A stretch of DNA of 38,115 bases, from the NCBI GenBank assembly GCA_029573495.1, contig JAKQEI010000043.1, forward strand, positions 1-38,115, written 5' to 3'. Source of the DNA: Bacteroidota bacterium. Lineage in GTDB: Bacteria > Bacteroidota > Bacteroidia > Flavobacteriales_F > PHOS-HE28. The notes below the pieces were generated by a model, which worked only from the letters and a program-made list of their open reading frames with translations, did no database searches and had not been told where the DNA came from. The position numbers and the translations under genes were made by a program. Shown here in pieces: positions 1 through 9,700 of this stretch (positions within the stretch are counted from its first letter, which is position 1; each line of letters starts with the position of its first letter).

Positions 1-1215
1 CACCCTGGATACAAGCACCTGGCCGTCCTTCCCATCGGCGCGAAGCAGGTAGCTGCCTGCAGGCAGGGCCTCGAGGTCGAGTTCGGCCCGAGAGGTACTT
101 ACATGGATCCTCATCACGGATCGACCGGTGGCATCCATGAGATCAAGTCCAGCGCCATCCACCGGGAGGTTCACAATGCACAACGGGCCGTCCGTTGGTA
201 CCGGGAACACGAGCAGGTCCGAATAGGTGACCCCCACTTCCTCCACGCCGGTGCTGCTCGGATAGTTGGTGGCGTTCCCGGGAATGGTGAAGTGACCGCT
301 CTGGGGTCCGGTGTTCCCGGCAGGCACGGTGCCCCGATAGGTGGGACCGATCACGTAGGGGTAGGCGGGCAACAGGTTCTCGGTGAGGGTGACGAAGTAC
401 GCATAGGTGCCGTCCGGATACTCGGGGGTGCCACAGGTGCGGCCGTTGTGCTCGTCGAGGTCGCCGGATCCGGCCACGAACGCATAGTCCTCCAGGAAGG
501 CCCCCAACGGGTATTGACCGCCGATCGCCGGGCCGTATTGGTTCGCCTGAAGGGCACTTCCGTCAGGCCGGGTGGTCCGTTGCGTGATGGACCGCAATTG
601 ATAGCTGCTCCGCATCCGGCTCAGGCCGCCTGTTCCGTCGGGGTTGGTGTAAGCGAAGGCGCCATAGACCGGATAGCCATCGAATGCGAAGCCGATCAGG
701 TCGCTGTGGTGTTCGTCATCCGTGTGGGCGTAGAGGCAGTTCGGGCTCACATGGTGGTGGTATTCACCGTTCGGCGCGGGATGGCCCAGGCAGGCATCGA
801 AGCTCGATCCCTCGAAGATGTACGCATCCCGGTTCCAGATCCCCTGGTTGTTGTAGCTCATGCCATCCTTCGCGTTGAAGATGCTCACCCCGTTCCGCCA
901 GACACCGATGTGGCCGAGCGGCGTGTTCACCAAGGTGCCGGTGTTCTCCACCGGCCCGCGCGTGATGCGGAAGCAGAAGTCCTGGTTCGCCGGTGTGTTC
1001 GGGTTGCCCGCCCAGGGACCGATGTCGTAGCCGGGGATGCAGGTGCAGCGCACGTACACATCGGCATCGGTGTAGGCCACCTGCTGCACGTTCGTGAGGT
1101 TGCCGTTGTAGCCGGTCTCTCCACCCGGGTTGATGATCCAGCTGGTGATCTCGGCGTCCTGAGGTAAGGCGATCACGGGAATGGCGAGGAAGAGGGCGAG
1201 GAGATGAGGTCTCAT
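1..1215 (-). CDS. Secreted YHYH-domain protein with T9SS sorting domain (3' end outside window)
   Basis: The reading frame is open from the ATG at 1215 to the window edge (405 codons, no stop), so the gene is partial. The N-terminus MRPHLLALFLAIPVIALPQD is a clear Sec signal peptide. The middle contains GEYHHHVSPNC, the hallmark of the YHYH domain, followed by HSDLIGFAFDGYPVYGAF and a late DEHNGRTCGTPEYPDGTYAY, both typical of that family. The last visible 75 residues start after VEEVGVTYSDLLVFPVPTDG and resemble a T9SS C-terminal sorting domain (FPVPTDGPL, then LDLEALPAGSYLLR), so the protein is probably exported across the outer membrane and retained at the surface or released. YHYH proteins have no established biochemical activity; the clustered His residues suggest metal binding, which is inference. 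Only a few residues can be missing, because sorting domains end soon after the segment seen at position 1. Confidence 0.85.
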   Translation of the reverse strand, partial: MRPHLLALFLAIPVIALPQDAEITSWIINPGGETGYNGNLTNVQQVAYTDADVYVRCTCIPGYDIGPWAGNPNTPANQDFCFRITRGPVENTGTLVNTPLGHIGVWRNGVSIFNAKDGMSYNNQGIWNRDAYIFEGSSFDACLGHPAPNGEYHHHVSPNCLYAHTDDEHHSDLIGFAFDGYPVYGAFAYTNPDGTGGLSRMRSSYQLRSITQRTTRPDGSALQANQYGPAIGGQYPLGAFLEDYAFVAGSGDLDEHNGRTCGTPEYPDGTYAYFVTLTENLLPAYPYVIGPTYRGTVPAGNTGPQSGHFTIPGNATNYPSSTGVEEVGVTYSDLLVFPVPTDGPLCIVNLPVDGAGLDLMDATGRSVMRIHVSTSRAELDLEALPAGSYLLRADGKDGQVLVSRV

Positions 1216-1269
1216 GCCGTATCAGACGGTGGGGCGGGGGAATGGTTTGATCGGGACCGGGCGGTACCA

Positions 1270-1791
1270 TCAGAGGAGCTCCTCTCGCGCGAGCTCCAGG
1301 CACTTGCACCCCAGGGCCTCGTCCATGAAGAGGCTGAGGTAGTGCATGTCCGGCCTGGCACGCTTGCGACCGGTGCGTTCCACCACCGCGGCGATCACGA
1401 TGGCCAGGGTGGCCATACCGGCCATTGGATAACCCCAGGGAGCGTCACCCGCCATCTGTTGGGCGATGCCCAGCGTGAGGCCGGTGAGTGCGAGCAGAAC
1501 GAGTGCGAGGTAACCGCCGGCGAAGAGCATCCAGATCGTGGGGTTCGGGCCGATCTGGCAACGCACCAGGGTCTTCCCATCGGCCAGGGCCTCGAAGGAG
1601 ATGTCCATCTGTGGCGTCCATGCCGCGGAGTCGCGTTGCGGGAAGGTCAGGACGAGATGGTCCAGGGTGGACCGGAGCAGGAGGCCACGCGGGTTGTTGC
1701 TGCCGAGCCGATCGCGGATCAGGCGTGTGACCTCGGTGCTGGTCGAAACCGTGGAGAACCTATAACGCGGTCGGAAGCCGGGTAGCTCCAT
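1270..1791 (-). CDS. Small membrane protein of unknown function
   Basis: A 173-residue protein that I do not recognise. Residues 1-85 form a soluble region containing LRSTLDHLVLTFPQRDSAAW and a KTLVRCQIGPNP segment. Two hydrophobic helices follow, one at about 86-113 (WMLFAGGYLALVLLALTGL) and one at about 121-138 (YPMAGMATLAIVIAAVV). A basic RTGRKRARP and a short acidic C-terminus complete it. The layout is similar to small Bacteroidota proteins with a lipid- or START-like cytoplasmic head before a double membrane anchor, but no signature supports a specific family. It is transcribed in the same direction as the YHYH gene, 54 bases upstream of that gene's start. A -7-like box, TAGTTTCC, ends four bases before the ATG. 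Confidence 0.7.
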   Translation of the reverse strand: MELPGFRPRYRFSTVSTSTEVTRLIRDRLGSNNPRGLLLRSTLDHLVLTFPQRDSAAWTPQMDISFEALADGKTLVRCQIGPNPTIWMLFAGGYLALVLLALTGLTLGIAQQMAGDAPWGYPMAGMATLAIVIAAVVERTGRKRARPDMHYLSLFMDEALGCKCLELAREELL

Positions 1792-1795
1792 GGGT

Positions 1796-1803
1796 GGAAA
1801 CTA
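1796..1803 (-). promoter_or_regulatory. Possible -7 box of the small membrane protein gene
   Basis: The minus strand reads TAGTTTCC followed by ACCC and then the ATG at 1791. This matches six of eight positions of the Bacteroidota -7 consensus TAnnTTTG. If used, transcription would begin about at the start codon. No -33 TTTG is seen. Support is weak on its own and comes mainly from the same arrangement at other genes in the window. Confidence 0.3.
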
Positions 1804-1864
1804 ACCGGCTTCCCGGATCCCATGGCTGATGTCGATCAGCCCGGATCGAAGTGACGGAGTGTGC

Positions 1865-2989
1865 CTAGTTGAGCTTGAAGGCGATGGGCAGCGTCATCTT
1901 GGAGTCCACTTCCTTTCCACCGGCACGCGCCGGTTTCCAGGCGGGCATGGCGTTCACCACCCGAAGGGCTTCCGCATCGATATCGGCGCGGACACCGCGC
2001 TTCAACTCAATATCAGCCAGTTCGCCGGTGTTCTTCACGACGAAGGCGACATATACCGTCCCTTCTGCTCCATCCGCGCGAGCCGCCGCCGGATACTTCA
2101 CATGGGAGCCGAGGTACTTGACCAAGGCCTCCATGCCGCCCGGGAACTCGGCGGGTGTGTCGTTACCGGTGAATACGGTGGCGGGGTCATGGGGTCGGGG
2201 TTCCGACGCCGGTTGCCAGGCGATCAAGCCGAAACCGAGGATCAAGGCCGGGACCAGGAGCAGGAGCTTTGGACGGGTGGCATGTGGAGGACGGTTGTTC
2301 TGTAACATGGTCAGTCGTTGTTTGAGGTTCGTGGAAGAAAAGGTCGTCATCAAGGAGCTGGGTCGTGTGCCCATGGCATTGGCGAGCAGCAGGGCGGGAT
2401 AATCCGGATGGAAGCTCCGGGCCGATCGGTCGGCGATGAGCTCGTGCACCAGACGCAACTCGCGCAATGCGAGGTGGACGAGCGGGTTGCTCCAGGCCAG
2501 TGCACGGACGACCTCGAAGAGGATGACGTCAAGACTGTGGTATTCCCGTACATGGACCTCCTCATGAGCGATGATCGCCTCGCGGTCGACAGGGTGAAGC
2601 GTGTCGGGTGAACGGATCCGGCCCAGGAACGATGCGGCGCCGTTGCCGGGGCGTTGGATCAGTTCCCACGCCCGCTGGATGCGAATGCCAAGTACGAGCA
2701 GGAGCAGGGCGGTCACCGCGCCGTGGACCATCATCAACCCACCTGACCAGGAGAGCGAAGAAGAGGATCCCATCGACGACCCGACCATGACGGCGGGCAG
2801 TTGGATGGTGTAGAGCGGCGCGGATCCACTGTTCGGCAGGAGGGGCAGTAGGGCGGCCACCAAGGGGCTGAGCAACAGCCAGACTCGACGTGCTTGGAAC
2901 CCGGTCTCACGGCGGAACATGAGCAGGTAGACGCCGAACAGGATGCCGAACACGAGGTTGGCCTTGAGGTAGTAGGTCAGCGCTTCCAT
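1865..2989 (-). CDS. M56 family (BlaR1-like) membrane metallopeptidase with TonB C-terminal domain
   Basis: A 374-residue inner-membrane protein. Hydrophobic segments lie at about 8-25, 36-52, 84-103 and 224-243. Between the third and fourth is the zinc protease core: H142-E-E-V-H146 with the downstream acidic motif HELIAD at 182-187, as in gluzincins of the BlaR1/MecR1 family. The last 100 residues (from about 275) form a periplasmic TonB-type domain: FPGGMEALVKYLGSHVKYP, GTVYVAFVVKNTGEL, then MPAWKPARAGGKEV. Family knowledge: M56 proteases sense an envelope signal and trigger inactivation of a cognate BlaI repressor; in Bacteroidota they often carry a TonB_C domain that may contact energy-coupled transport. 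The start codon is one base after the stop of the BlaI gene, so the pair is one operon. No beta-lactamase or obvious target gene lies beside it, so the controlled function is unknown. Confidence 0.88.
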   Translation of the reverse strand: MEALTYYLKANLVFGILFGVYLLMFRRETGFQARRVWLLLSPLVAALLPLLPNSGSAPLYTIQLPAVMVGSSMGSSSSLSWSGGLMMVHGAVTALLLLVLGIRIQRAWELIQRPGNGAASFLGRIRSPDTLHPVDREAIIAHEEVHVREYHSLDVILFEVVRALAWSNPLVHLALRELRLVHELIADRSARSFHPDYPALLLANAMGTRPSSLMTTFSSTNLKQRLTMLQNNRPPHATRPKLLLLVPALILGFGLIAWQPASEPRPHDPATVFTGNDTPAEFPGGMEALVKYLGSHVKYPAAARADGAEGTVYVAFVVKNTGELADIELKRGVRADIDAEALRVVNAMPAWKPARAGGKEVDSKMTLPIAFKLN

Positions 2990-2990
2990 G

Positions 2991-3359
2991 TCATCGTTCC
3001 TTCTTGGTCCGTTTGATCAGCTTCAGCAGTTCGTCGAGCTCCTGGGCATCTAGCTGCTCGCGTTCGATGAAGAACGAGAGCAGGGCCTTGGGCGAGCTCC
3101 CGAAGTAGTCCTTCACGAGCTTGCGCACCGATCGATCCCCGTAGGTGGCCTTCGATATGCGTGGCTGGTAACGGTGGCTGCGGCCGAAGGCCTCATGTTC
3201 CACGAATCCCTTCTCCTCGAGTATCCGCACGATGGTGCTCACGGTGGTCACGGCCGGACGGGGTGCGGGCATCGCCGCCAGGATGTCCTTCACGAACGAG
3301 GGCCCCAGCTTCCACAATACGTGCATCACCTGTTCCTCGGCCTTGGTCAATCGTTCCAT
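2991..3359 (-). CDS. BlaI/MecI/CopY family transcriptional repressor
   Basis: A 122-residue winged-helix repressor. The N-terminus MERLTKAEEQVMHVLWKLGP and the recognition-helix region PAVTTVSTIVRILEEKGFVE are textbook BlaI family. The wing follows in GRSHRYQPRISKATY, and the C-terminal half (VKDYFGSSPKALLSFFIE) is the dimerisation part in which the paired protease normally cuts. The length is normal for the family. It is the first gene of a two-gene operon with the M56-TonB protein, one base apart. A dyad just upstream at 3372-3385 is a good candidate for its own operator, which implies autoregulation. Confidence 0.93.
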   Translation of the reverse strand: MERLTKAEEQVMHVLWKLGPSFVKDILAAMPAPRPAVTTVSTIVRILEEKGFVEHEAFGRSHRYQPRISKATYGDRSVRKLVKDYFGSSPKALLSFFIEREQLDAQELDELLKLIKRTKKER

Positions 3360-3363
3360 GGTG

Positions 3364-3371
3364 CAAGTATA
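3364..3371 (-). promoter_or_regulatory. Probable -7 promoter box of the BlaI-M56 operon
   Basis: The minus strand reads TATACTTG, seven of eight matches to TAnnTTTG, four bases before the BlaI ATG. Transcription from it would start within a base or two of the ATG, giving a leaderless messenger. The candidate BlaI operator overlaps the region directly upstream. A clear -33 TTTG is not visible; TTTC occurs about 22 bases upstream. Confidence 0.45.
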
Positions 3372-3385
3372 ACTAAATAATTAGT
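3372..3385. promoter_or_regulatory. Candidate BlaI operator (imperfect dyad)
   Basis: ACTAAATAATTAGT pairs with its own reverse complement at 12 of 14 positions, with arms ACTAA and TTAGT. It is an AT-rich island in a GC-rich region and sits immediately upstream of the putative -7 box of the repressor gene, where a bound dimer would block polymerase. A second half-site, TTAGTT, occurs about 20 bases further upstream at 3401-3406. BlaI/CopY operators are short dyads with a similar TA-rich form, but the match to a specific known operator is not tested. Confidence 0.5.
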
Positions 3386-3674
3386 CGAATAACGAAAGGA
3401 TTAGTTGTAAAGGTCGGATCGGGGACGGGAATGGTGGTCGTGGACCGGGGAACGGCAGGAGGTGAGCCCGTTCCGCCGAGGGTGGACAGGTCGCCTGCTG
3501 GTCGCGGATATCGTCGCGAAGGGCCTTGTGGATGCTTCTCGCGCTTAGCGATGGCTTGAGGTCAACGGAAGATGCCTCACCTTGAGCCGACAACGCGGTG
3601 ATGCGTTCCGGGATCATCAGGACACCACAGCGGAGCATTGGACCCGGATCAGCCACCTAGGGGGAACCGATACC
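3386..3674. other. Intergenic region without a supported gene
   Basis: Between the BlaI promoter and the palindrome before the giant gene's terminator I see no convincing coding sequence. An open frame on the minus strand crosses the stretch but has proline/serine-rich, low-information content and would start against no promoter. Nothing else is recognisable. Confidence 0.5.
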
Positions 3675-3694
3675 GTTATCGATATCGCGATAAC
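3675..3694. repeat. Short inverted repeat next to a terminator
   Basis: GTTATCGATATCGCGATAAC has seven-base arms (GTTATCG and CGATAAC) around a six-base centre. It touches the terminator hairpin at 3693-3732. It may be an extra stem, a protein-binding dyad or chance; I cannot separate these. Confidence 0.4.
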
Positions 3695-3732
3695 ATGAAA
3701 GGCCCGCACCGATCGATGCAGGCCTTTCATGT
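3693..3732 (-). terminator. Terminator hairpin after the giant Ig-repeat gene
   Basis: The arms ACATGAAAGGCC (3693-3704) and GGCCTTTCATGT (3721-3732) are perfectly complementary over 12 bases with a 16-base loop. It begins 17 bases after the stop codon at 3749. The run after the stem is only weakly T-rich, so termination may be modest, or the stem may protect the messenger's 3' end. A hairpin of similar style follows the partial sorting-domain gene at the right edge. Confidence 0.75.
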
Positions 3733-3748
3733 TCCTCCGCCCTCCTTC

Positions 3749-6700
3749 CTATTGCACGATCAGCTTACCGGTCAGGACCTGCGTACCAGCCGTTATGCGG
3801 TAGAGGTAAAGGCCGGCTGTGGTCCCGGTCGCGTCCCAATCGATCCGGTATTGGATATCTTCCGGAAGGATCCCCAGGTCGCGGCTGGTGATGAGCGCCC
3901 CGTTCAATGCCCTTAGTTCGAAGGTGACATGTAGGTCCGGCATGGACGGTGTGAAGGCGAAGACGGTGGCGCCGCTTGTCGGGTTCGGGAACACGTCCAC
4001 CGCAATGGGTTCCACTTGGATCGATTTGGCCGTGCCGAGCACCAGCGCGTCCTCGGTCACCGGTTCCGGTGCCATGCCACTGCCGCTCGGGCAGATCAGG
4101 TAGCCACTATTCACCACCCCTCCTGCATAACCCTGGTTGATCGCGGTCAACGCATCGTTCAAGGCCTCCCGTGTGTACGTGTTCCCGCAACTGCCGATCT
4201 TCTCATCGGCTGCGTCGATCACCTGCTGCACGGTCCATCCGGCGAAAAGACCGTCGCCCACCACCATGTCCTTCAGCAAGGTCGTTGAAGGGCTGTAGGC
4301 ATCGTCGTACTCGTCGAAGCGAACACTGAGCTTCAAGGCGACAAGCTGGCCTGCGAAGGTGTTGCCATAGGTCGTGGGGTTCTGCATCGTGCCAAAGGGC
4401 AGACGGGCGATCGCGCCATAGGAGGGGAGGAACGCTGCGACGGCGTTGGCAGAGGTCAGGCGCAGCCTGCGGGTCCCGCAGCCGATCGTGAGATAGTTCG
4501 GAGCGGGGAAGGCCGCGGCGAAGTTGTTCGCCATGAAGCCGGCCGCATTGTTCCAAGATGGTGTCGCCCCCCAGACCTCCTGGGTCTCGGTGCGCGTTCC
4601 CATACAGTCGTTACCGGCGGGCAGGTCGATCGTGGTGGTGCAGGTGGAGGTGCAACCACGTGAATCCGTGACCACCACCGTGTAGGTGCCGGAACTGGTG
4701 ACGTTGGCAACGGCGGAATTGCTCACAGGTGAGGTGTTCCAACTGTAGGAATACGGGCCCAGACCACCCCAGGCGACCGCACGTACGGTGCCGGCGTTCG
4801 GGTTCGAGTTGCACACCACCGTTGGCGGGCTGTACGCGCGCACGAACACGCTCGTGGAGGTGGAACTGCAACCCGGCAGGGAGACCCGCACCGAGTAGTA
4901 CCCGGTCAGCGTTGCTACGTAGCTGCTGCCGGTCGCGCCATTGATCGTGGAGCCATTGCGATACCAGGTATAGTAGTACCCGTTCCCCGCGTTCGCGTTC
5001 AACGTGACGCTTCCACCATAGCAGAACGCGGTGGGGCCGCTTGTTGTGATGCTGGCGTTCGGGCCCGCACCCACGCTCACATTGATCGGCGCCGAGGTGG
5101 CCGTGCAGGTTCCCGAGGTCACCGTCACCGTGAAGGCCCCGTTCAGGTAGGCGGTGTAGGCGTAGCTCGTGGCTCCGGAGATGGCGATGCCGTTGTAGCG
5201 CCACTGATAGGTGGCCCCGGCCGACTGCTGTGTCACGAGGATGACGTTGCCGCCGGTGCAGAAGGAAGTAGGCCCGAGTGCCGTGACGGTCGGGGTGGTC
5301 CCGGAGCTGGAAGCACTGACCGTCACCGCTGTGCTGGTGCCCGAACAGCCACCGTTCGTCACGGTCACGGTGTAGCTGCCGCTCACGGTCGCGGAGTACG
5401 AACTGCCGGTCGCGCCGTTGATCACTGTTCCGTTCCTGCGCCAGACATAATTATTGCCGTTCGCACTCCCCGTGGTGAGGACCACGCTGCCTCCACTGCA
5501 GAAGCTGGTGCTGCCTTGTGGGGTGATCACCGGCGTGGTTCCATTCCCGACCGAGACGGTGATGGCGCTGGAGGTCGCCGAGCAACCATTGTTGGTCACG
5601 GTGCGGGTGTAGCTTCCTGCCTGGGTGGCCGTATACGTGCTGCCGGTCGCACCGCTGATGACATTGCCGTTCCGCGCCCAGGAATAACTGTAGCCCGTTC
5701 CGGTATTGCCGGACAAGGTCACACTGCCTCCGGAACAGAAGGTGGTCGATCCACTGGCCGTGATCGTGGCGCTGGGCATGCTGCCCACCTGGATATCCAC
5801 TGCGGCCGAGGTGGCGGTGCACGATCCGTTCGAGACGGTGACCGTCATGGCCCCGTTCATGTACGCGGTGTATGCATAGCTCGTGGCGCCACTGATCGGA
5901 TCCCCGTTCAAGCGCCATTGGTAGGTGTTGCCGCTTGCCTGCTGGGTCACCAGGATCACGTTGCCACCAGTGCAGAAGCTCGTTGGGCCATATGGCGTGA
6001 TCACCGGTGAGACCCCGGATCCGGAGACACTCACAGTGACGGCGCTGCTGGTGCCGGAACAGGTTCCGTTGGTCACCACCACGGTGTAACTGCCCGCCTG
6101 GGTGGCGGTGTATGAGCTGCCGGTCGCACCGCTGATGGTGGTGCCGTTGCGTCGCCACACATAGCTGTTGCCTGAAGCCGCGGACGTGGAGAGCACGACA
6201 CTACCTCCGGTGCAGAAGGAGGTGGATCCTTGGGCGGTGATGGTCGGGGTGGCCGAGGAGGCGACCGTGACCGTCACCGCGCTGCTCGTTCCGGAGCAGG
6301 GTCCGTTCGTCACCACCACGGTGTAGCTGCCCGTCTGGGTGGCGGTGTATGAACTGCTGGTCGCACCGCTGATGGTGGTGCCGTTGCGTCGCCACACATA
6401 GCTGCTGCCTGAAGCCGCGGACGTGGAGAGCACGACACTACCTCCGGTGCAGAAGGAGGTGGATCCTTGAGCGGTGATGGTCGGGGTGGCAGCGGAGGTG
6501 ACCGTGACCGTCACCGCGTTGCTCGTTCCGGTGCACGGTCCGTTGGTCACTACCACGGTGTAGCTGCCCGCCTGGGTGGCGGTGTATGAACTGCTGGTCG
6601 CACCGCTGATGGTGGTGCCGTTGCGTCGCCACACATAGCTGTTGCCTGAAGCCGCGGACGTGGAGAGCACGACACTACCTCCAGTGCAGAAGGAGGTGGA

Positions 6701-9700
6701 TCCTTGAGCGGTGATGGTCGGCGCACTTCCACTGGAAACCGTGACCGTAATGCTGTTCGAGGTGTTCGAGCAGCCACCATTGTTCACCGTGCGCGTATAG
6801 GTACCGGCAAGGTTGGCGGTATATGAACTTCCGGTGGCGCCACTGATCGTGCTGCCGTTCCGCTTCCAGGTATAGGTGTACCCACTACCCGTGTTCCCGC
6901 TGAGGGTCACGCTTCCGCCTGCGCAGAAGGAAGTGGACCCACCGGCCGCGATCGTATTGGAGGGCGGGCTGCCGACATTGATGGCTACGGCGGCCGACGT
7001 GGCGGAACAGCTGCCATTACTGACCACTACGGTGTGGGCGCCATTCCAGAACGCCGTGTACGCATAGCTTGTGGCACCTGGCAAGGCGGTGCCGTTGAGA
7101 TACCATTGGTAGCTATAGCCCGAGGACTGCTGGGTCGTGAGGATCACGTTCCCACCGGAGCAGAGGTCGGTGGCACCTTGTGGAGTGATCACAGGTGTCG
7201 CCATGCTCCCCGAGGCGCTCACGCTGATCGCATTGCTCGTGGCGGTACAGCTGCCGTTGGTCACGGTGACGGAGTAAGTCCCGGTCTGCGTGGCCGTGTA
7301 GGAGCTGCTGGTCGCACCACTGATGGTGTTGCCGTTCAAACGCCACTGGTAGCTGTTGCCAGTTGCGGTGGCCGTGGAGAGCAATACGCTGCCACCGTTA
7401 CAGAAGCTGGTCGCCCCCTGCGCGGTCGCTGTTGGCGTGATACCGCCGGATACGCTCACGTTCAAGGCCGAGGAAGTGGTCGCGCAGGAACCGATGCTCA
7501 CTGTCACGGTGTATGCGCCGGCCACGGTCGCTGTGTAGGAGCTGGTCGTCGCGCCGCTTATCGTGTTGCCATTGCGCTTCCACACATAGGTGTAACCTGA
7601 TCCCGTGGTCGCGTTCAACAGGACACTTCCACCCGTGCAGAAGGTGGTGCTGCCCGCTGCGGTGAGGTTGGCGATCGGTGCGCTCGTGGTGGAAACGACC
7701 ACGCTCGAGGAGCTCGCGGAACAACCGCTGTAGGTCACTGTCACCATGTACGTGCCGGCTTGGGTGGCCGTGTACGAGCTGCTTGTCGCACCATTGATCA
7801 CGGCGTTGTCCCGCCGCCAGACATAGCTGAGCCCACTACCGGTGTTCGCATTCAGGACGACATTGCCTCCAATGCAGAAGGTCGTGGGTCCGGAGGCCGA
7901 TATGCTCGCTGTCGGCGTGATGCTCGTACCCACGCACTGGCAGTTGGCGTTGTAGACGTCGTTGATGGTGCAGGAGTTGTTGTCGTTGCATGGACTGCCC
8001 ACCGTGGCCGATCCTCCGACCACCCCCTGGCAATCCGCAGCACCACCACCGGAGGAGACGGCCATGGTACCCAGGGACATGTTGTAGTAACTACCACTGG
8101 CGCTGATCTCGAGCATCACGGCGCGCACCATGTACTGTTGTCCGGCCACGAAAGGCACCGCCCCGCTGGTCCAACTGGTACCGGTCACCATCGAGGGGGT
8201 CAACCGCGTGGTGATGCCGGCGCTCACGTCCACCTGATAGATGTGGTAGCCCATGGCCCCTTCCGGGTTCGCGGTCCAGGAGAACGCCGCGTTGCCACCG
8301 GAGTTCGAGACCACCAGGTTGGAGGGCGGGGCCACCATCTTCATGCGCAATGAAGGGTCACCCATGAGGTTCATATGCGTGCGGCCGATGCTCGACTGCC
8401 AGCCCTCGGTGAGCGGCAGGTAGAGCCCCGTATTGTTCATGCTGGCCGCTACGCTGTAACCGATGTTCTCCCCGAGGCCCATGTGGTGGAAGTACCAGGC
8501 GGGGATGCCGGTCCAACAATTGGTCAGGCCATCGCCACGCGCGATCACCGCACGCAGGAAGTTGTTGCGGCTGTCAAAGTCGTAGAAGAAGCTGCCAAGG
8601 GCCATGTTGAACACACCACCCATCGTGACCGTGCTGGCTAGTTCCTGGGTGGTGACACCGCCATCGGTCCCGTTGTAGGTACTGACACCGTTGTCCACAG
8701 CGATGAGGCCGCCGCCATAGTGCGCGGTCCACAGGTAGCTCTGTCCGTTGATGTAGTTCTTGAAGTTCAGCACGGGTGCGGCTGGTTCGGGGCTGATCTG
8801 ACCCACCAACGCGGACGCCCGCCATCCGCTTGCGGCCACGGGGTTCCCCAGCCATTGCAGGTTGTCCACGAGCACCGCGCGCGGGTTGGGCACCCAGCCC
8901 TTCACCTTGTAGTTGTGCGCCTTGTTCAGGTAGTTCCGCATCAGTTGCACTTCGCTGGTCCCGAAGGCGGGCAGGTCGTACATGTCCACCCGGCCTACCT
9001 GCAGCTCAACGTTGGAGGGCAGATCACTCTGGTCGAACTTGCCATCACCAGGAGTGTTCCAGGTACGCTGCTGCGAGGTGATCGTGGTGTTCACGGTGTT
9101 GTCCGTCCAGGTCCCGTTCACATCCGCGTAGTACGCGTCCGTCGGCCGCGCGCCCCGAGTGTCCTCATGGCCATCGGGTGTGATGTTGCCGGAATAGGGG
9201 ACCGGCACGTGCCCCACGATGTACAACGCCTTCACGTTGGCGGGGTCGCTGTTGTAATGGCCTTGGATGATGCTCTTGATGCTGGTGACCGATGCCGTGC
9301 GGGAAACGTCGCTGCGGATGACGCCCCAACCATCCGCACGGAGATCGTTCGTGAGCTGGGTGAGCTCGGTGGCCAGGGAGGAGGTGAGCGTATTATCGAC
9401 GAGCAGGATGATCTTCCCCCGATAGTCGACCACGGGGACCTGGATGCCGGTGTTGATGTACCCGATACCGGTGGCTCCAGCGGAGATCCGAACGACCTTG
9501 TACTCATAATTCGTCCCAACGGAAACGCTATTGTCCGTCCAACTGGTCGCCGTGGCAGCGGGCGTGGCGACGGCTGATCCCCAGGAGGTCGCGGACTTCA
9601 ACTTGCGGTAGATGGTCAGCGAGGTGGTGTTCGAGATAGGCGCCCAGGAAAGGGTGATCGCCGGGGAAGTCTGCACGGTGGCGGTCACCCGCACGGCGGC

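Noticed and set aside
103..1167. 354-codon open frame on the plus strand
   Set aside because: It is the antisense shadow of the YHYH-domain gene; its sequence has no family motifs, whereas the minus frame has a signal peptide, the YHYH motif and a sorting domain.
3381..3656. 91-codon minus-strand frame between blaI and the giant gene
   Set aside because: Low-information Pro/Ser-rich sequence that runs into the repressor promoter and dyad; no homologous motif.
4820..7909. CRISPR-like periodic repeats
   Set aside because: The 237-base period is in frame, codes for Ig-like domains and has no short constant repeats with unique spacers.
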